Positions 1 to 6,692 of a stretch of 8,822 bases of DNA are shown here, one piece after another. A model generated the notes under the pieces. It worked only from the letters and a program-made list of their open reading frames with translations, was not told the DNA's origin and did no database searches. The first letter of the stretch is position 1. Every line of letters begins with the position of its first letter. The position numbers and the translations under genes were made by a program. Source of the stretch: CALGYY01 sp964585485 (GTDB lineage Bacteria > Bacteroidota > Bacteroidia > Bacteroidales > CAIWKO01); the NCBI GenBank assembly GCA_964585485.1, contig CAZPDS010000092.1:1-8822 (forward strand). Reading direction: 5' to 3'.

Positions 1-237
1 ATTGCCATCAAGCCCATGGACACGTCGACGATTGATACCATCGAAATCGTGATCCCCTGGACTTCTATTGCCGGTTATGCTACGGATATCATCGAAAAAA
101 TCCCTGAACTGACGGAAGCCTGGAAAAAGAAGGATCTCGGTGCCTTCGCCAAAGCCCTTTCCATCCCCCTTGAAGTTAAGTACTCGCTGTATGCCAACGG
201 AATCTTCTTCGAAGCCCCCCCTCAAAAAATACTATGA
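1..237 (+). CDS. Hypothetical small protein, probably 5'-truncated by the window edge
   Basis: The frame is open from base 1, so the gene probably begins upstream of the window. An internal ATG at position 16 would give 73 residues, but no ribosome-binding signal favours it. The visible part has no membrane segment or signal peptide. It starts with a beta-like stretch (IEIVIPW), continues through a charged amphipathic helix, and ends with a short aromatic tail. It overlaps the next gene by ATGA, so the two are likely translationally coupled and co-transcribed. I do not recognise the family. Its place directly before a virion-like gene suggests a small structural or accessory protein, but that is only context. 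Confidence 0.6.
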   Translation: MAIKPMDTSTIDTIEIVIPWTSIAGYATDIIEKIPELTEAWKKKDLGAFAKALSIPLEVKYSLYANGIFFEAPPQKIL

Positions 238-2123
238 GCGAACGACTGAAAATATCACCCATTACATCGGGCTACCGGCCTATCAAAGACGGTAAGCAGT
301 ATGATCCGTTCTTTGGGATTGCCGAAGACCGCGACCGGGTCATCATTGAGGATGGCGAGGTGGATGATACTGTGGATTTAATGAAAAAGGTCGTCTGGAA
401 ATACATTGGCGATACGAAGAAAATCGCCGTATACCTGAAAGCTGCATCAGTAAAGGAAACCTGCCAGAACATCTGGAATTTTCTCTACAACCATATCCAA
501 TACAAGCTGGATCAGAAAGGACTGGAACAGTTACGCCGTCCCGCCCGCTCCTGGCAGGAACGCAAAACCGGTATTGACTGTGACTGCTTTTCGGTGTTTG
601 TTTCTTCCATTCTGACCAACCTTAAGATCCCTCATAAGTTCCGCATCACAAAGTACGAGCAGGACAACTTCCAGCATGTATACGTGATCGTGCCCAGGGA
701 AGACGGGGGACACTTTACCATTGACTGCGTCCTGTCGCAGTTTGATTACGAAAAACCATTTACCGCAAAAAAAGACTTCACTATGAGCTTAAACGGAATC
801 AATGTGGCCGTGCTTTCCGGCGCCTCCGGCCCTAACGTCATGGACCTGGTTAACGACCTTGAAGGTCTGGAAAACCTCGGCGCCGAGAGTGAACAGGAAC
901 GTATGGAGGCCATGTATCATCACCTGGTGCAAACCCGGCGCATGATCACTGAGAACCCCAATGCCATCTCCACGGTGGACTACCCGCCGGCGTTTATCAA
1001 AATGCTGGATTATGCCATCGAGAACTGGAACACGCCCAACCGGGATAAGGCCCTGGAGATCCTCTCAAAGAATGAAGATGCGCTCAACCGGCTCAACGGA
1101 CTCAGCGGTACGCTGGATGACGAGGACACGGACGAGGACTGGTCGCGCCTGGATGGCCTGAGCGATGAGGAGATCATTGAAGAACTGGGTGGCAAAAGCA
1201 GCAAGGAAGATAAGGCCGCAAAGAAAGCCAGGAAGGAAGAAAAGAAAGCCGCCCGGGCTGAGAAGAACAAGGCCGAGGAAGGCAAACCCAAGAAGGGTTT
1301 CTTCAACAAAATGAAGGAAGCCCTGAAAAAGGGCGGCAAGGCCTTCATCCGGTTTAACCCGGTTACGATTGCGGCGCGCAACGGCTTTCTGCTTTCCATC
1401 AAGCTCAACGTGAAGAAAATGGCGTCGCGGCTCAAACCCGCCTATATGACCCTGGATGAAGCAAAGAAAGCCGGATATACCGAGGATCAGTGGAACAAAG
1501 CCAAGGCGGCGATCCAGAAGATCGAAAAGACCTTTGTGGATAAGCTCATGGGTAAGCGTGACAAACTCAAAAGCGCCATCATGAAAGCCAGGACTAAGAA
1601 GTTGAACGGGCTTTCCGGCGAGGACGAGGAGTTCGACCTGGGACGTCTGGGTGCTGCACCGGCTGCCGCCGCTATTCTTGCCGCTGCCATTCCCGTCATC
1701 GCAACCTGCGTCAAAGCCATGAAGGGATCCGGATTGATGAATAAGGACGAAAGTGAAGACATAAGCGCTGAACTTAAGGCAGGCGAAGCTGACGCCAATA
1801 AGATGCTGGATGATCCGGATCTGAAAGACAACAGCACCGAAGAATCCTCGGCCGTAGCCACGCGCGCTGCCGAATCCGATGGAACATCAACCAGTACATC
1901 CACAACGACCGGCGGCAAGATCATGGACTTTGTCAAGAATCATCCGCTGATTGTGGCGGCCGGCGCCGGCCTTGCCATCTGGGGGCTGACCAGGGTGCTT
2001 TCCAAAAAGAAAGCCGGTGAAAAATCACTGAAAGGTGTTCCGGCCAAAGCCAAGCCCCGGAAGAAAGCCGCCGGTAAATCCCGGGGGCGCAAGAAATCCG
2101 TCGGTGTCATGCCCTTGAAATAA
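234..2123 (+). CDS. Transglutaminase-like cysteine domain protein with C-terminal membrane segments
   Basis: This is a 629-residue multidomain protein. Residues about 70-175 match the transglutaminase-like/papain-like fold: GIDCDCFS gives a candidate nucleophile at C116, with H148 in FQHVYV and D164 in FTIDC completing a Cys-His-Asp triad. Such folds can be proteases, amidases or crosslinking enzymes; the sequence does not tell which. Residues 218-290 are helical. Residues 320-370 are very rich in Lys, Glu and Ala. Residues 372-450 contain a basic amphipathic region starting RFNPVTIAARNG. Hydrophobic stretches lie at 473-495 and 569-589, the latter followed by a strongly basic tail rich in Lys/Arg. 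Short LNGLSG-like motifs recur near 288, 306 and 457. The start ATG overlaps the previous stop (ATGA). A role as a virion-associated, membrane- or DNA-contacting protein, or as a maturation protease, is inferred from its place before the capsid candidate. Confidence 0.8.
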   Translation: MSERLKISPITSGYRPIKDGKQYDPFFGIAEDRDRVIIEDGEVDDTVDLMKKVVWKYIGDTKKIAVYLKAASVKETCQNIWNFLYNHIQYKLDQKGLEQLRRPARSWQERKTGIDCDCFSVFVSSILTNLKIPHKFRITKYEQDNFQHVYVIVPREDGGHFTIDCVLSQFDYEKPFTAKKDFTMSLNGINVAVLSGASGPNVMDLVNDLEGLENLGAESEQERMEAMYHHLVQTRRMITENPNAISTVDYPPAFIKMLDYAIENWNTPNRDKALEILSKNEDALNRLNGLSGTLDDEDTDEDWSRLDGLSDEEIIEELGGKSSKEDKAAKKARKEEKKAARAEKNKAEEGKPKKGFFNKMKEALKKGGKAFIRFNPVTIAARNGFLLSIKLNVKKMASRLKPAYMTLDEAKKAGYTEDQWNKAKAAIQKIEKTFVDKLMGKRDKLKSAIMKARTKKLNGLSGEDEEFDLGRLGAAPAAAAILAAAIPVIATCVKAMKGSGLMNKDESEDISAELKAGEADANKMLDDPDLKDNSTEESSAVATRAAESDGTSTSTSTTTGGKIMDFVKNHPLIVAAGAGLAIWGLTRVLSKKKAGEKSLKGVPAKAKPRKKAAGKSRGRKKSVGVMPLK

Positions 2124-2159
2124 ACGAACCAAAAACGCAAACTTCAATATTTGACTACA

Positions 2160-2672
2160 ATGGCAAACAAAAAAAAACAACCTAAGAAAAAGCTCTCCGC
2201 AGGCGGTGTCCTGAATGAGCTGAAAACGCCCGCCCTGTTGATCGTCGGCATGGTTGGCGGCGCTATGGCCGGAAAGCTGCTCGACAAGGCATTGCCTGTC
2301 GATGAAACGGCCACGGGTTTTCAGGCCAAAAGCCTGGTAAAACCTGTCGTACAGATTGGCGTGGGCATGGCCGGGGCCCTGCTGCTGAAAGACCAGAACA
2401 TCAAACTCGTTGCGGCCGGTGTGACCGCCAGCGGCATTGCATCCACGGTGAAGGTCTTTCTGAAAAAGGATATCCTCTCGGGACTGGGGGATCCGGGCAT
2501 GGGGGAACCCATTAAACGTGTGTTCCGCGAGCCGATCAACTTAAGTATCGAACCCTACAACCCGGATCTGCCGGAACTTCCCGCGCATGCTGCACCGGTG
2601 CCGGTGGAGGGCATGCCCCCGATGGGCGAGCTGGACGATTACCAGGAAGTACAGGAAGTGCAAATCCTGTAA
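2160..2672 (+). CDS. Three-segment membrane protein, putative virion membrane component
   Basis: I chose the ATG at 2160 (170 residues) over an in-frame TTG at 2151, because ATG starts are used throughout the window and the protein then opens with a basic stretch (MANKKKQPKKK). Three hydrophobic Gly/Ala-rich segments lie at about residues 24-40, 60-76 and 81-100. They are followed by a cytosolic-like Pro- and acid-rich tail (120-170) ending YQEVQEVQIL. No enzymatic motif is visible. It stands 36 bases after the transglutaminase-like gene and 45 bases before the capsid candidate. Small multi-pass proteins next to the capsid gene are typical of viruses with an internal lipid membrane, so an internal-membrane structural role is plausible. 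It is not a recognisable transporter family. Confidence 0.75.
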   Translation: MANKKKQPKKKLSAGGVLNELKTPALLIVGMVGGAMAGKLLDKALPVDETATGFQAKSLVKPVVQIGVGMAGALLLKDQNIKLVAAGVTASGIASTVKVFLKKDILSGLGDPGMGEPIKRVFREPINLSIEPYNPDLPELPAHAAPVPVEGMPPMGELDDYQEVQEVQIL

Positions 2673-2717
2673 AGGAATCAATCAATCCATAAATATTCAC
2701 TTAAAACCGTTTAAACC

Positions 2718-3428
2718 ATGTTTACATTAGGACAACTGGCCACCAGCGACTACGAACTGCTCGGAGCCATCAGCGATGAAGAACTTCTGGGCGCCCTGGA
2801 ACGCGCTCCGCTTGCCGAACGCAAGCAGTTCATCCGCAGAGTAAAAACCCAAAGTCAGAAAGCCGTGGTCGCTTCGGGCGCACCGGCCAACAGCCGCGGG
2901 GAATTCGAAAAACGCATGCCTATGCTTCCCAAGGAAATCCAGCAAGGGCTTGCCAGTAAAAACCTTCAGGTGGTGGATGCGGCCTACTACGTCACCAAAA
3001 ACGTATCGGGCAGCAAGATCGCCAAAATGCTCAAGGACGACGACAACAAAATCGTCGGACAGAGCAACATCTCCAGCGCAAAGCTTGAGAAGGGAAACCT
3101 GATGTTGCTTTCGGGCATCATCCTGCTGGCCGGCATTGCCGATGTTGGCAAAACCGTACAGGATGTAAACTTCGACATTCTGCCGGCGTTCATGCGCAAT
3201 GGCGAATTCGAGTTCAAGGCCAACGGCACCACCCTGATTCCTTCCACCAGTTGCGAAGTGTTCAACACGACCAACATGACCATCCGCAAAGGCTTGTTCC
3301 GTCTTGATAATCCCAAGATGATCCATGACCAGCAGGCCATGGAGTTCAACATCGAATGGGGAACCAACGCACTGGACAACACCTTCATCAAGGCGATCCT
3401 GATCGGAACCTCCGTGACCAAGTACTAA
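2718..3428 (+). CDS. Candidate major capsid protein (jelly-roll type)
   Basis: This 236-residue soluble protein has a helical N-terminal arm (about 1-115) and a beta-rich C-terminal domain (about 120-236). The strand-like stretches are NLMLLSGIILLAGI, GEFEFKANGTTLI, KGLFRLDNP, AMEFNIEWG and FIKAILIGTSV. The arm contains a tandem nine-residue repeat, SDYELLGAI then SDEELLGAL (residues 10-27). The gene is not overlapped on either side and is followed by a stable hairpin, an arrangement that would suit a highly made protein. It contains a KGLFRLD motif resembling KKLYKLD in the 129-residue protein encoded at 3884. One barrel of about 115 residues fits a single rather than a double jelly roll. 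The capsid call rests on context and beta pattern, not on a recognised family match. A minor capsid or spike protein is the main alternative. Confidence 0.6.
   Translation: MFTLGQLATSDYELLGAISDEELLGALERAPLAERKQFIRRVKTQSQKAVVASGAPANSRGEFEKRMPMLPKEIQQGLASKNLQVVDAAYYVTKNVSGSKIAKMLKDDDNKIVGQSNISSAKLEKGNLMLLSGIILLAGIADVGKTVQDVNFDILPAFMRNGEFEFKANGTTLIPSTSCEVFNTTNMTIRKGLFRLDNPKMIHDQQAMEFNIEWGTNALDNTFIKAILIGTSVTKY
2745..2798 (+). repeat. Tandem nine-codon repeat in the capsid candidate
   Basis: Residues 10-18 (SDYELLGAI) and 19-27 (SDEELLGAL) match at seven of nine positions. The DNA copies have diverged at several third positions, so the repeat is maintained at protein level or is old. It lies in the predicted helical arm ahead of the beta domain. 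Confidence 0.7.
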
Positions 3429-3445
3429 TCACTGATCCGCTGTAT

Positions 3446-3487
3446 CCCCGGCACTCGCCCTGATCATTGGGGTGAGTGTCACCGGGG
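3446..3487 (+). terminator. Strong hairpin after the capsid candidate (terminator, attenuator or mRNA stabiliser)
   Basis: CCCCGG (3446-3451) pairs with CCGGGG (3482-3487), and CACTC (3452-3456) pairs with GAGTG (3474-3478). A G-U pair and CCC/GGG (3458-3460 with 3470-3472) follow. The bulge TCA lies at 3479-3481 and the loop at 3461-3469. This gives about 15 base pairs in the only longer non-coding gap of the structural block. No T-run follows the stem, so complete intrinsic termination is unlikely. Partial termination, or protection of the capsid mRNA from 3' decay, fits better. A role as a DNA structure is not excluded. Confidence 0.65.
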
Positions 3488-3509
3488 AGCAGCTTAAAAT
3501 CACTCCACC

Positions 3510-3887
3510 ATGGCCAAAGCAAAATATCAGCTCATCAAGTTCAACGTGCCCGCCGCCCGCTCAACGATCAACATTTTCGCCAACAGCGATAAGCTGTACA
3601 AGCGGATTACCGGCATTTTTGCCTCACTGCCCAACGATAATGCCTTTTCCGGATCCACGCTGCAATTGTATGTGAACGAAGAAGAGATCTTTCCCGAAGG
3701 CTTCGAGCTGAAAATGATCACCTGCGGGAATCAGGTCACGCCTAACGAAAGGTTCTACCTGGCCGATGAAGTAGCTTCCGGCAGCACCATCCGGGGAAAG
3801 TTCACCGATGGTGGACAGGTAACCGGCGTGACCTACCCCTATACCGGAATCCTCTACCTGCGACTTGAAAATAAAAACGAACAATGA
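3510..3887 (+). CDS. Small beta-rich protein, jelly-roll candidate 1 (minor capsid/vertex)
   Basis: The 125-residue protein has no signal peptide or membrane segment. It alternates strand-like stretches: YQLIKFNVP, KRITGIFASL, TLQLYVN, FELKMITCG, RFYLADE, STIRGKFTD and GILYLRLEN. This pattern and length fit a single jelly-roll or similar beta-sandwich. Residues 76-100 align with residues 83-108 of the next gene product through V-x-P, Y, D, G-S, G and a final D with a one-residue gap, so the two look paralogous. It follows the hairpin after the capsid candidate and overlaps the next gene by ATGA. The start ATG at 3510 is preceded by CCACC rather than a Shine-Dalgarno sequence. A second capsid protein, a penton or a spike base are all possible. 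Confidence 0.65.
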   Translation: MAKAKYQLIKFNVPAARSTINIFANSDKLYKRITGIFASLPNDNAFSGSTLQLYVNEEEIFPEGFELKMITCGNQVTPNERFYLADEVASGSTIRGKFTDGGQVTGVTYPYTGILYLRLENKNEQ

Positions 3888-4273
3888 AAGCCTCAGCTGG
3901 CATCGGAAAACGCAAATGGGTCATCATCCCGCTAAGGGTGGTTGGTGGCCTCATGCAGTACATTGACTACAAGCTTCCGGCATCGGTAGTAAGCTGTGAA
4001 GGCTTTATGCTTTCTGTACTGCAACCGTTGTTTGCTGCGGATTTCCGCCGTGTGGGTGAACTCAGCATCGAATTCAATACCCGCAAGGATCACTCAATGC
4101 AGTTGCAGCTTGATTTCAATGCCGATACAGTGAACCCCCAAAAGAAGCTTTACAAACTTGACACGGCCCTTACTCCCGGGAGCATTGTCAGCGGCTATTA
4201 CCGTGACTTTTCCGGCCGGAGTTACATGCTGAACATTTACCTGGCCTGCCGGCTTAAACCTGAACTGCCATGA
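3884..4273 (+). CDS. Small beta-rich protein, jelly-roll candidate 2
   Basis: The 129-residue protein is soluble. It has a short basic N-terminus (KASAGIGKRK) and then strand-like stretches: KWVIIPLRVV, GFMLSVLQP, GELSIEFNT, MQLQLDFNA, KKLYKLDTA, SIVSGYYRD and MLNIYLACRL. Its motif at residues 83-108 matches the preceding protein, and KKLYKLD resembles KGLFRLD in the capsid candidate. It is joined to both neighbours by ATGA overlaps, implying coupled translation and related amounts. I infer that it is a shell or vertex protein made together with its neighbours; no specific family is recognised. Confidence 0.65.
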   Translation: MKASAGIGKRKWVIIPLRVVGGLMQYIDYKLPASVVSCEGFMLSVLQPLFAADFRRVGELSIEFNTRKDHSMQLQLDFNADTVNPQKKLYKLDTALTPGSIVSGYYRDFSGRSYMLNIYLACRLKPELP

Positions 4274-4587
4274 CCGATGGATTTGTGATAGAATACATCC
4301 GTCAACGGATGCAGGAACTGGGGTATGGACGTTTCCATTTTGAACCGACCAGCATGTTGGTCAGGTCAAAGGAACCGGTAAGTATTCTGGCTTATAATGA
4401 ATTCTATTACCTGGTATCACTGGATCTTCCCAATTCAACACTCATTATTGGCGACACGCACTATTTAAATGCCGTCAGCTTTAGCCGGTTGTCGTATGCA
4501 CGCCTTCATGAATTCACGGGCAATATCACCATCGAATGCCCCCAAGAAAGCATCATTGAATTTATCCGAGTAACACCTGAGTTATGA
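4270..4587 (+). CDS. Small mixed alpha/beta hypothetical protein in capsid block
   Basis: The 105-residue protein starts with an amphipathic helix (FVIEYIRQRMQELGY). It continues with beta-like stretches: FHFEPTSMLV, EFYYLVSLDL, STLIIGDTHYL and NITIECPQ. It ends with SIIEFIRVTPEL. There is no membrane segment. It is linked to the previous and next genes by ATGA overlaps. It lacks the clear V-x-P...Y-x-L-D motif of the two preceding proteins, so homology to them is uncertain. Location suggests a minor structural protein, but the function is unknown. Confidence 0.6.
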   Translation: MTDGFVIEYIRQRMQELGYGRFHFEPTSMLVRSKEPVSILAYNEFYYLVSLDLPNSTLIIGDTHYLNAVSFSRLSYARLHEFTGNITIECPQESIIEFIRVTPEL

Positions 4588-5435
4588 GCAAAAAAAGCAA
4601 CTATACGATCGATCTGAGCAATGTGCGCACAAAAATCAAATCCTTCCAGGAACAGGGGAAGGAAGTTGTGTATTCGGCCACCTTTGTTACGGATGGTAAA
4701 AAGCAGCGCCTTGTGGATATGGCTCACACCGGCCAGTTATCACTTATTACCCGCAACCTGAGATGTGAAGTCCCGGAAAAGATCACCCTTGAACTCTTTG
4801 ACAAAAACAATCCGCGCAATCCTCTCTGGGTCAAATTATTTGTAATACCCAAAAATGACCCGCAACCGCCGGCTCCGACCGGACTGGGCGAAGCCGAGAT
4901 CAACCAGATCGTGGATCAGCGCATGGCCGAACGTCAACGCGCCCGCGAACACGAAGAACTCACAAGCCTTGTTAAGGAACTCACCGCTGAAAATGAGGAA
5001 TACCAGGATCGTATCCAGCAGTTGGAGAATGAGAACGAGCAAATGGAGGGTGAACTGGAAAAGAAAAAGTCCATCCGCTACTATGCCGGTATGTTGGGCG
5101 ATATTCTGGAAAGCTTCGGGATCCGGCGCGACAAGATCAAAAAGCCGCTGGCTGAGTTGATGGGCGTTGAGGACGATCAGCCCGCCGCTGCCCAGGTTGA
5201 AGCCCACAGGGAGGATCATTCCGGAATCGTGGAGACTGAAGTCTCGGCCGAAGACAAGAAACGCGTTGAAATCATGGACCTGATCCAACAATATTTGGGT
5301 TCCCTTCCCCTAATGACCCTGGCCAAAGTTTTCCAGGTGTTCTCCGCCATCGAGCAAAGCCCCTTTGTTGCTGACGAACTGATTGATTACCTCAATAATC
5401 GTAATTCCACCGACCATGAGCAAGTACGAGTATAA
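4584..5435 (+). CDS. Coiled-coil structural protein with beta-rich N-terminal domain
   Basis: The 283-residue protein has three parts. Residues 1-92 are beta-rich, ending in WVKLFVIPK, much like the closing strands of the preceding small proteins. A Pro-rich hinge (PQPPAPTG, 93-100) follows. Residues about 104-164 form a long Glu/Gln/Leu heptad-like coiled coil (for example ENEEYQDRIQQLENENEQ). Residues 165-195 include an amphipathic stretch (YYAGMLGDILESFGI), and 225-272 are helical. No membrane segment is evident. A capsid-anchored domain joined to a coiled-coil stalk suits a vertex spike or a scaffold that bridges shell and membrane. Both are inferences. It overlaps the previous gene by ATGA and the next gene by 20 bases. 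Confidence 0.65.
   Translation: MSKKSNYTIDLSNVRTKIKSFQEQGKEVVYSATFVTDGKKQRLVDMAHTGQLSLITRNLRCEVPEKITLELFDKNNPRNPLWVKLFVIPKNDPQPPAPTGLGEAEINQIVDQRMAERQRAREHEELTSLVKELTAENEEYQDRIQQLENENEQMEGELEKKKSIRYYAGMLGDILESFGIRRDKIKKPLAELMGVEDDQPAAAQVEAHREDHSGIVETEVSAEDKKRVEIMDLIQQYLGSLPLMTLAKVFQVFSAIEQSPFVADELIDYLNNRNSTDHEQVRV
5407..5418 (+). promoter_or_regulatory. Translation-start leader CCACCGACCATG, copy 1
   Basis: The 12-base string that ends in the start codon of the 63-residue gene is repeated exactly at 5610-5621. It is not a Shine-Dalgarno sequence. It may be a local initiation context or a remnant of gene duplication. Confidence 0.35.
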
Positions 5436-5607
5436 AGTCAATATCGAAGCTGAATCACCGGAAGAAGCCCGCCGGGTATTGCAGGCCATGTTCGACCTGA
5501 TGAAGACCGTTCGCGGCGAACTGTCGACGGAGGACTTCATCCGCTTTTCAGCGAAAATAAAGAGCAAACCCGCGCTGATCCAAAAGGCCAAATTCTTTTT
5601 GATGTAA
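5416..5607 (+). CDS. Small alpha/beta hypothetical protein (63 aa)
   Basis: I chose the ATG at 5416 rather than 5383. The product then begins MSKYEYKVNI, like its neighbours, and the start is preceded by CCACCGACC, the same leader as the next gene. The later start also reduces the overlap with the previous gene to 20 bases. The product has a beta strand (YEYKVNIEAES), a helix (PEEARRVLQAMFDLM), and a second helical part with a Lys/Phe-rich end. No known motif or membrane segment is visible. It is a likely real gene because it fills the space between two well-supported genes; function unknown. Confidence 0.6.
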   Translation: MSKYEYKVNIEAESPEEARRVLQAMFDLMKTVRGELSTEDFIRFSAKIKSKPALIQKAKFFLM

Positions 5608-5609
5608 TA

Positions 5610-5621
5610 CCACCGACCATG
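5610..5621 (+). promoter_or_regulatory. Translation-start leader CCACCGACCATG, copy 2
   Basis: This is an exact second copy of the 12-base start context at 5407-5418, here ending in the ATG of the annexin-like gene. It supports 5619 as the true start. No purine-rich ribosome-binding site lies upstream. Confidence 0.35.
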
Positions 5622-6692
5622 CAAAACAAACCGACAGCAAAAAAGAGAGGCAAACTGGAAGAATGGCTGGACAATCCCCAGCGCATCCTTGTGGCCGGTG
5701 CCGTCATCGGTATTGGGGGCTTCCTGACCTACAAACTGGTCAGAATGATCTATACCAAAACCCGGAAACTCTCCGCCAACAAGCTCGCTGATGATGATCC
5801 GAACGTGAGGGCGGCCATGCTGATGAATACGGCAATGAATCCGTCCGGCGTATCCTGGATGCGCTCATTTGATTCAACAAACGAGGATGCCATATTCAAC
5901 ATCGCAAAGAGCATCACCAACCTGGATGCTGTCATCAAGGCTTACCGGCAGTTATATGATGGCGACCTGATGAGCGACTTGCAGAGTGAATTGGACACGG
6001 AAGATTATCAGAAGTTTTTGAGCATCGTTACCACCAATTCCAATAAGCAAGGCGGCGCTCCACCGGTTGTCTGGGCACAGAAGGCCTCGATGGTTGTCGC
6101 AAAGAAAGACGTCACGCTCCGGAAAACCCCGGATGCCAGCTACCATGGCGCCTTCTATGAAGATAAAGATGATGACAACATTGTGATGGTCGCCAAGGCC
6201 GGCAGTTTCATTGGCTACTCCACGGGGCTTCAAAAATTTGACAGCAAGAACAATGTGAAATTCATTGCTGTTGGCTTTATCTACAAAAAGGACGGTTTGC
6301 CGGCGTCATTAAAACCCTATGCCGGCCAGAAACGAACCTTCTGGGTGAGCTCAAGCTCCGACTACGTGGACATATTTCCCAAGTACAAGACTATGTTCGA
6401 GGTCTATCCCAACACCGTGGTTTCTGTGGCCTACATGAAACCGATGGACTACTACGATCAGAAAAAAACATCCGGGGTCAGCGGTCCCACCGGTCCGGCG
6501 GTGGTAAGCCGGTGGACTACCGAAATCCTGGGCGAAAAATTCCAGCCCATAGCCAACGTGAAGCCGCGGACGTTGCTAGGCGTCTACCTTGGATCCCTGA
6601 ACACCGGCAGCAAAAAGTATGTGAAGTTCCTGACGGAAAGCGGCACGGAACGCTGGGCAGATTCTGAAACCATTCAAATCCTTGAGCCATGA
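5619..6692 (+). CDS. Membrane-anchored protein with annexin-like repeat and SH3-like domains
   Basis: The 357-residue protein has a basic N-terminus, then one membrane segment at about residues 22-42 followed by a basic flank. Residues about 60-138 resemble a single annexin repeat. After the first helix, STNEDAIFNIAKSI, then AIKAYRQLY-like VIKAYRQLYDGDL, then MSDLQSELDTED follow the family order of helices B to E (family consensus roughly GTDE-AI-IL, Y--LYG-DL, DL-SELSG). The GxGT calcium loop is replaced by SFDSTNED, so calcium binding by that loop is doubtful. Residues 152-255 and 300-357 are beta-rich, with SH3-like traits (VTLRKTPD, AGSFIGYSTG, FWVSSSSDYVDI; LLGVYLG, WADSETIQIL). A short collagen-like GVSGPTGPA lies at 287-295. 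It overlaps the transglycosylase start by ATGA. A virion membrane protein that binds lipid and cell wall during entry is a reasonable inference. Confidence 0.7.
   Translation: MQNKPTAKKRGKLEEWLDNPQRILVAGAVIGIGGFLTYKLVRMIYTKTRKLSANKLADDDPNVRAAMLMNTAMNPSGVSWMRSFDSTNEDAIFNIAKSITNLDAVIKAYRQLYDGDLMSDLQSELDTEDYQKFLSIVTTNSNKQGGAPPVVWAQKASMVVAKKDVTLRKTPDASYHGAFYEDKDDDNIVMVAKAGSFIGYSTGLQKFDSKNNVKFIAVGFIYKKDGLPASLKPYAGQKRTFWVSSSSDYVDIFPKYKTMFEVYPNTVVSVAYMKPMDYYDQKKTSGVSGPTGPAVVSRWTTEILGEKFQPIANVKPRTLLGVYLGSLNTGSKKYVKFLTESGTERWADSETIQILEP

Noticed and set aside
1010..1435. Long minus-strand open frame (141 residues) opposite the Lys-rich part of the 629-residue protein
   Set aside because: It is the shadow of AAG/GAA-rich codons, is full of Ser/Phe/Leu with low complexity, and lies wholly inside a better-supported gene.
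1958..1971. Perfect 14-base palindrome GGCCGGCGCCGGCC
   Set aside because: It is coding for a Gly/Ala membrane segment and is explained by GC-rich Gly/Ala codons; nothing suggests a binding site.
2141..2159. AATATTTG resembling the Bacteroidota -7 promoter element TAnnTTTG
   Set aside because: Spacing inside the element does not match, no TTTG lies at the -33 distance, and it ends only seven bases before the start codon.
2727..3326. Minus-strand open frame of 199 residues opposite the capsid candidate
   Set aside because: It has no coherent domain pattern and no operon partner on the minus strand; it reflects strong codon bias in the real gene.
5239..5252. Inverted repeat GAGACT-GA-AGTCTC
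   Set aside because: Short, inside a coding region, with a two-base loop; likely chance.
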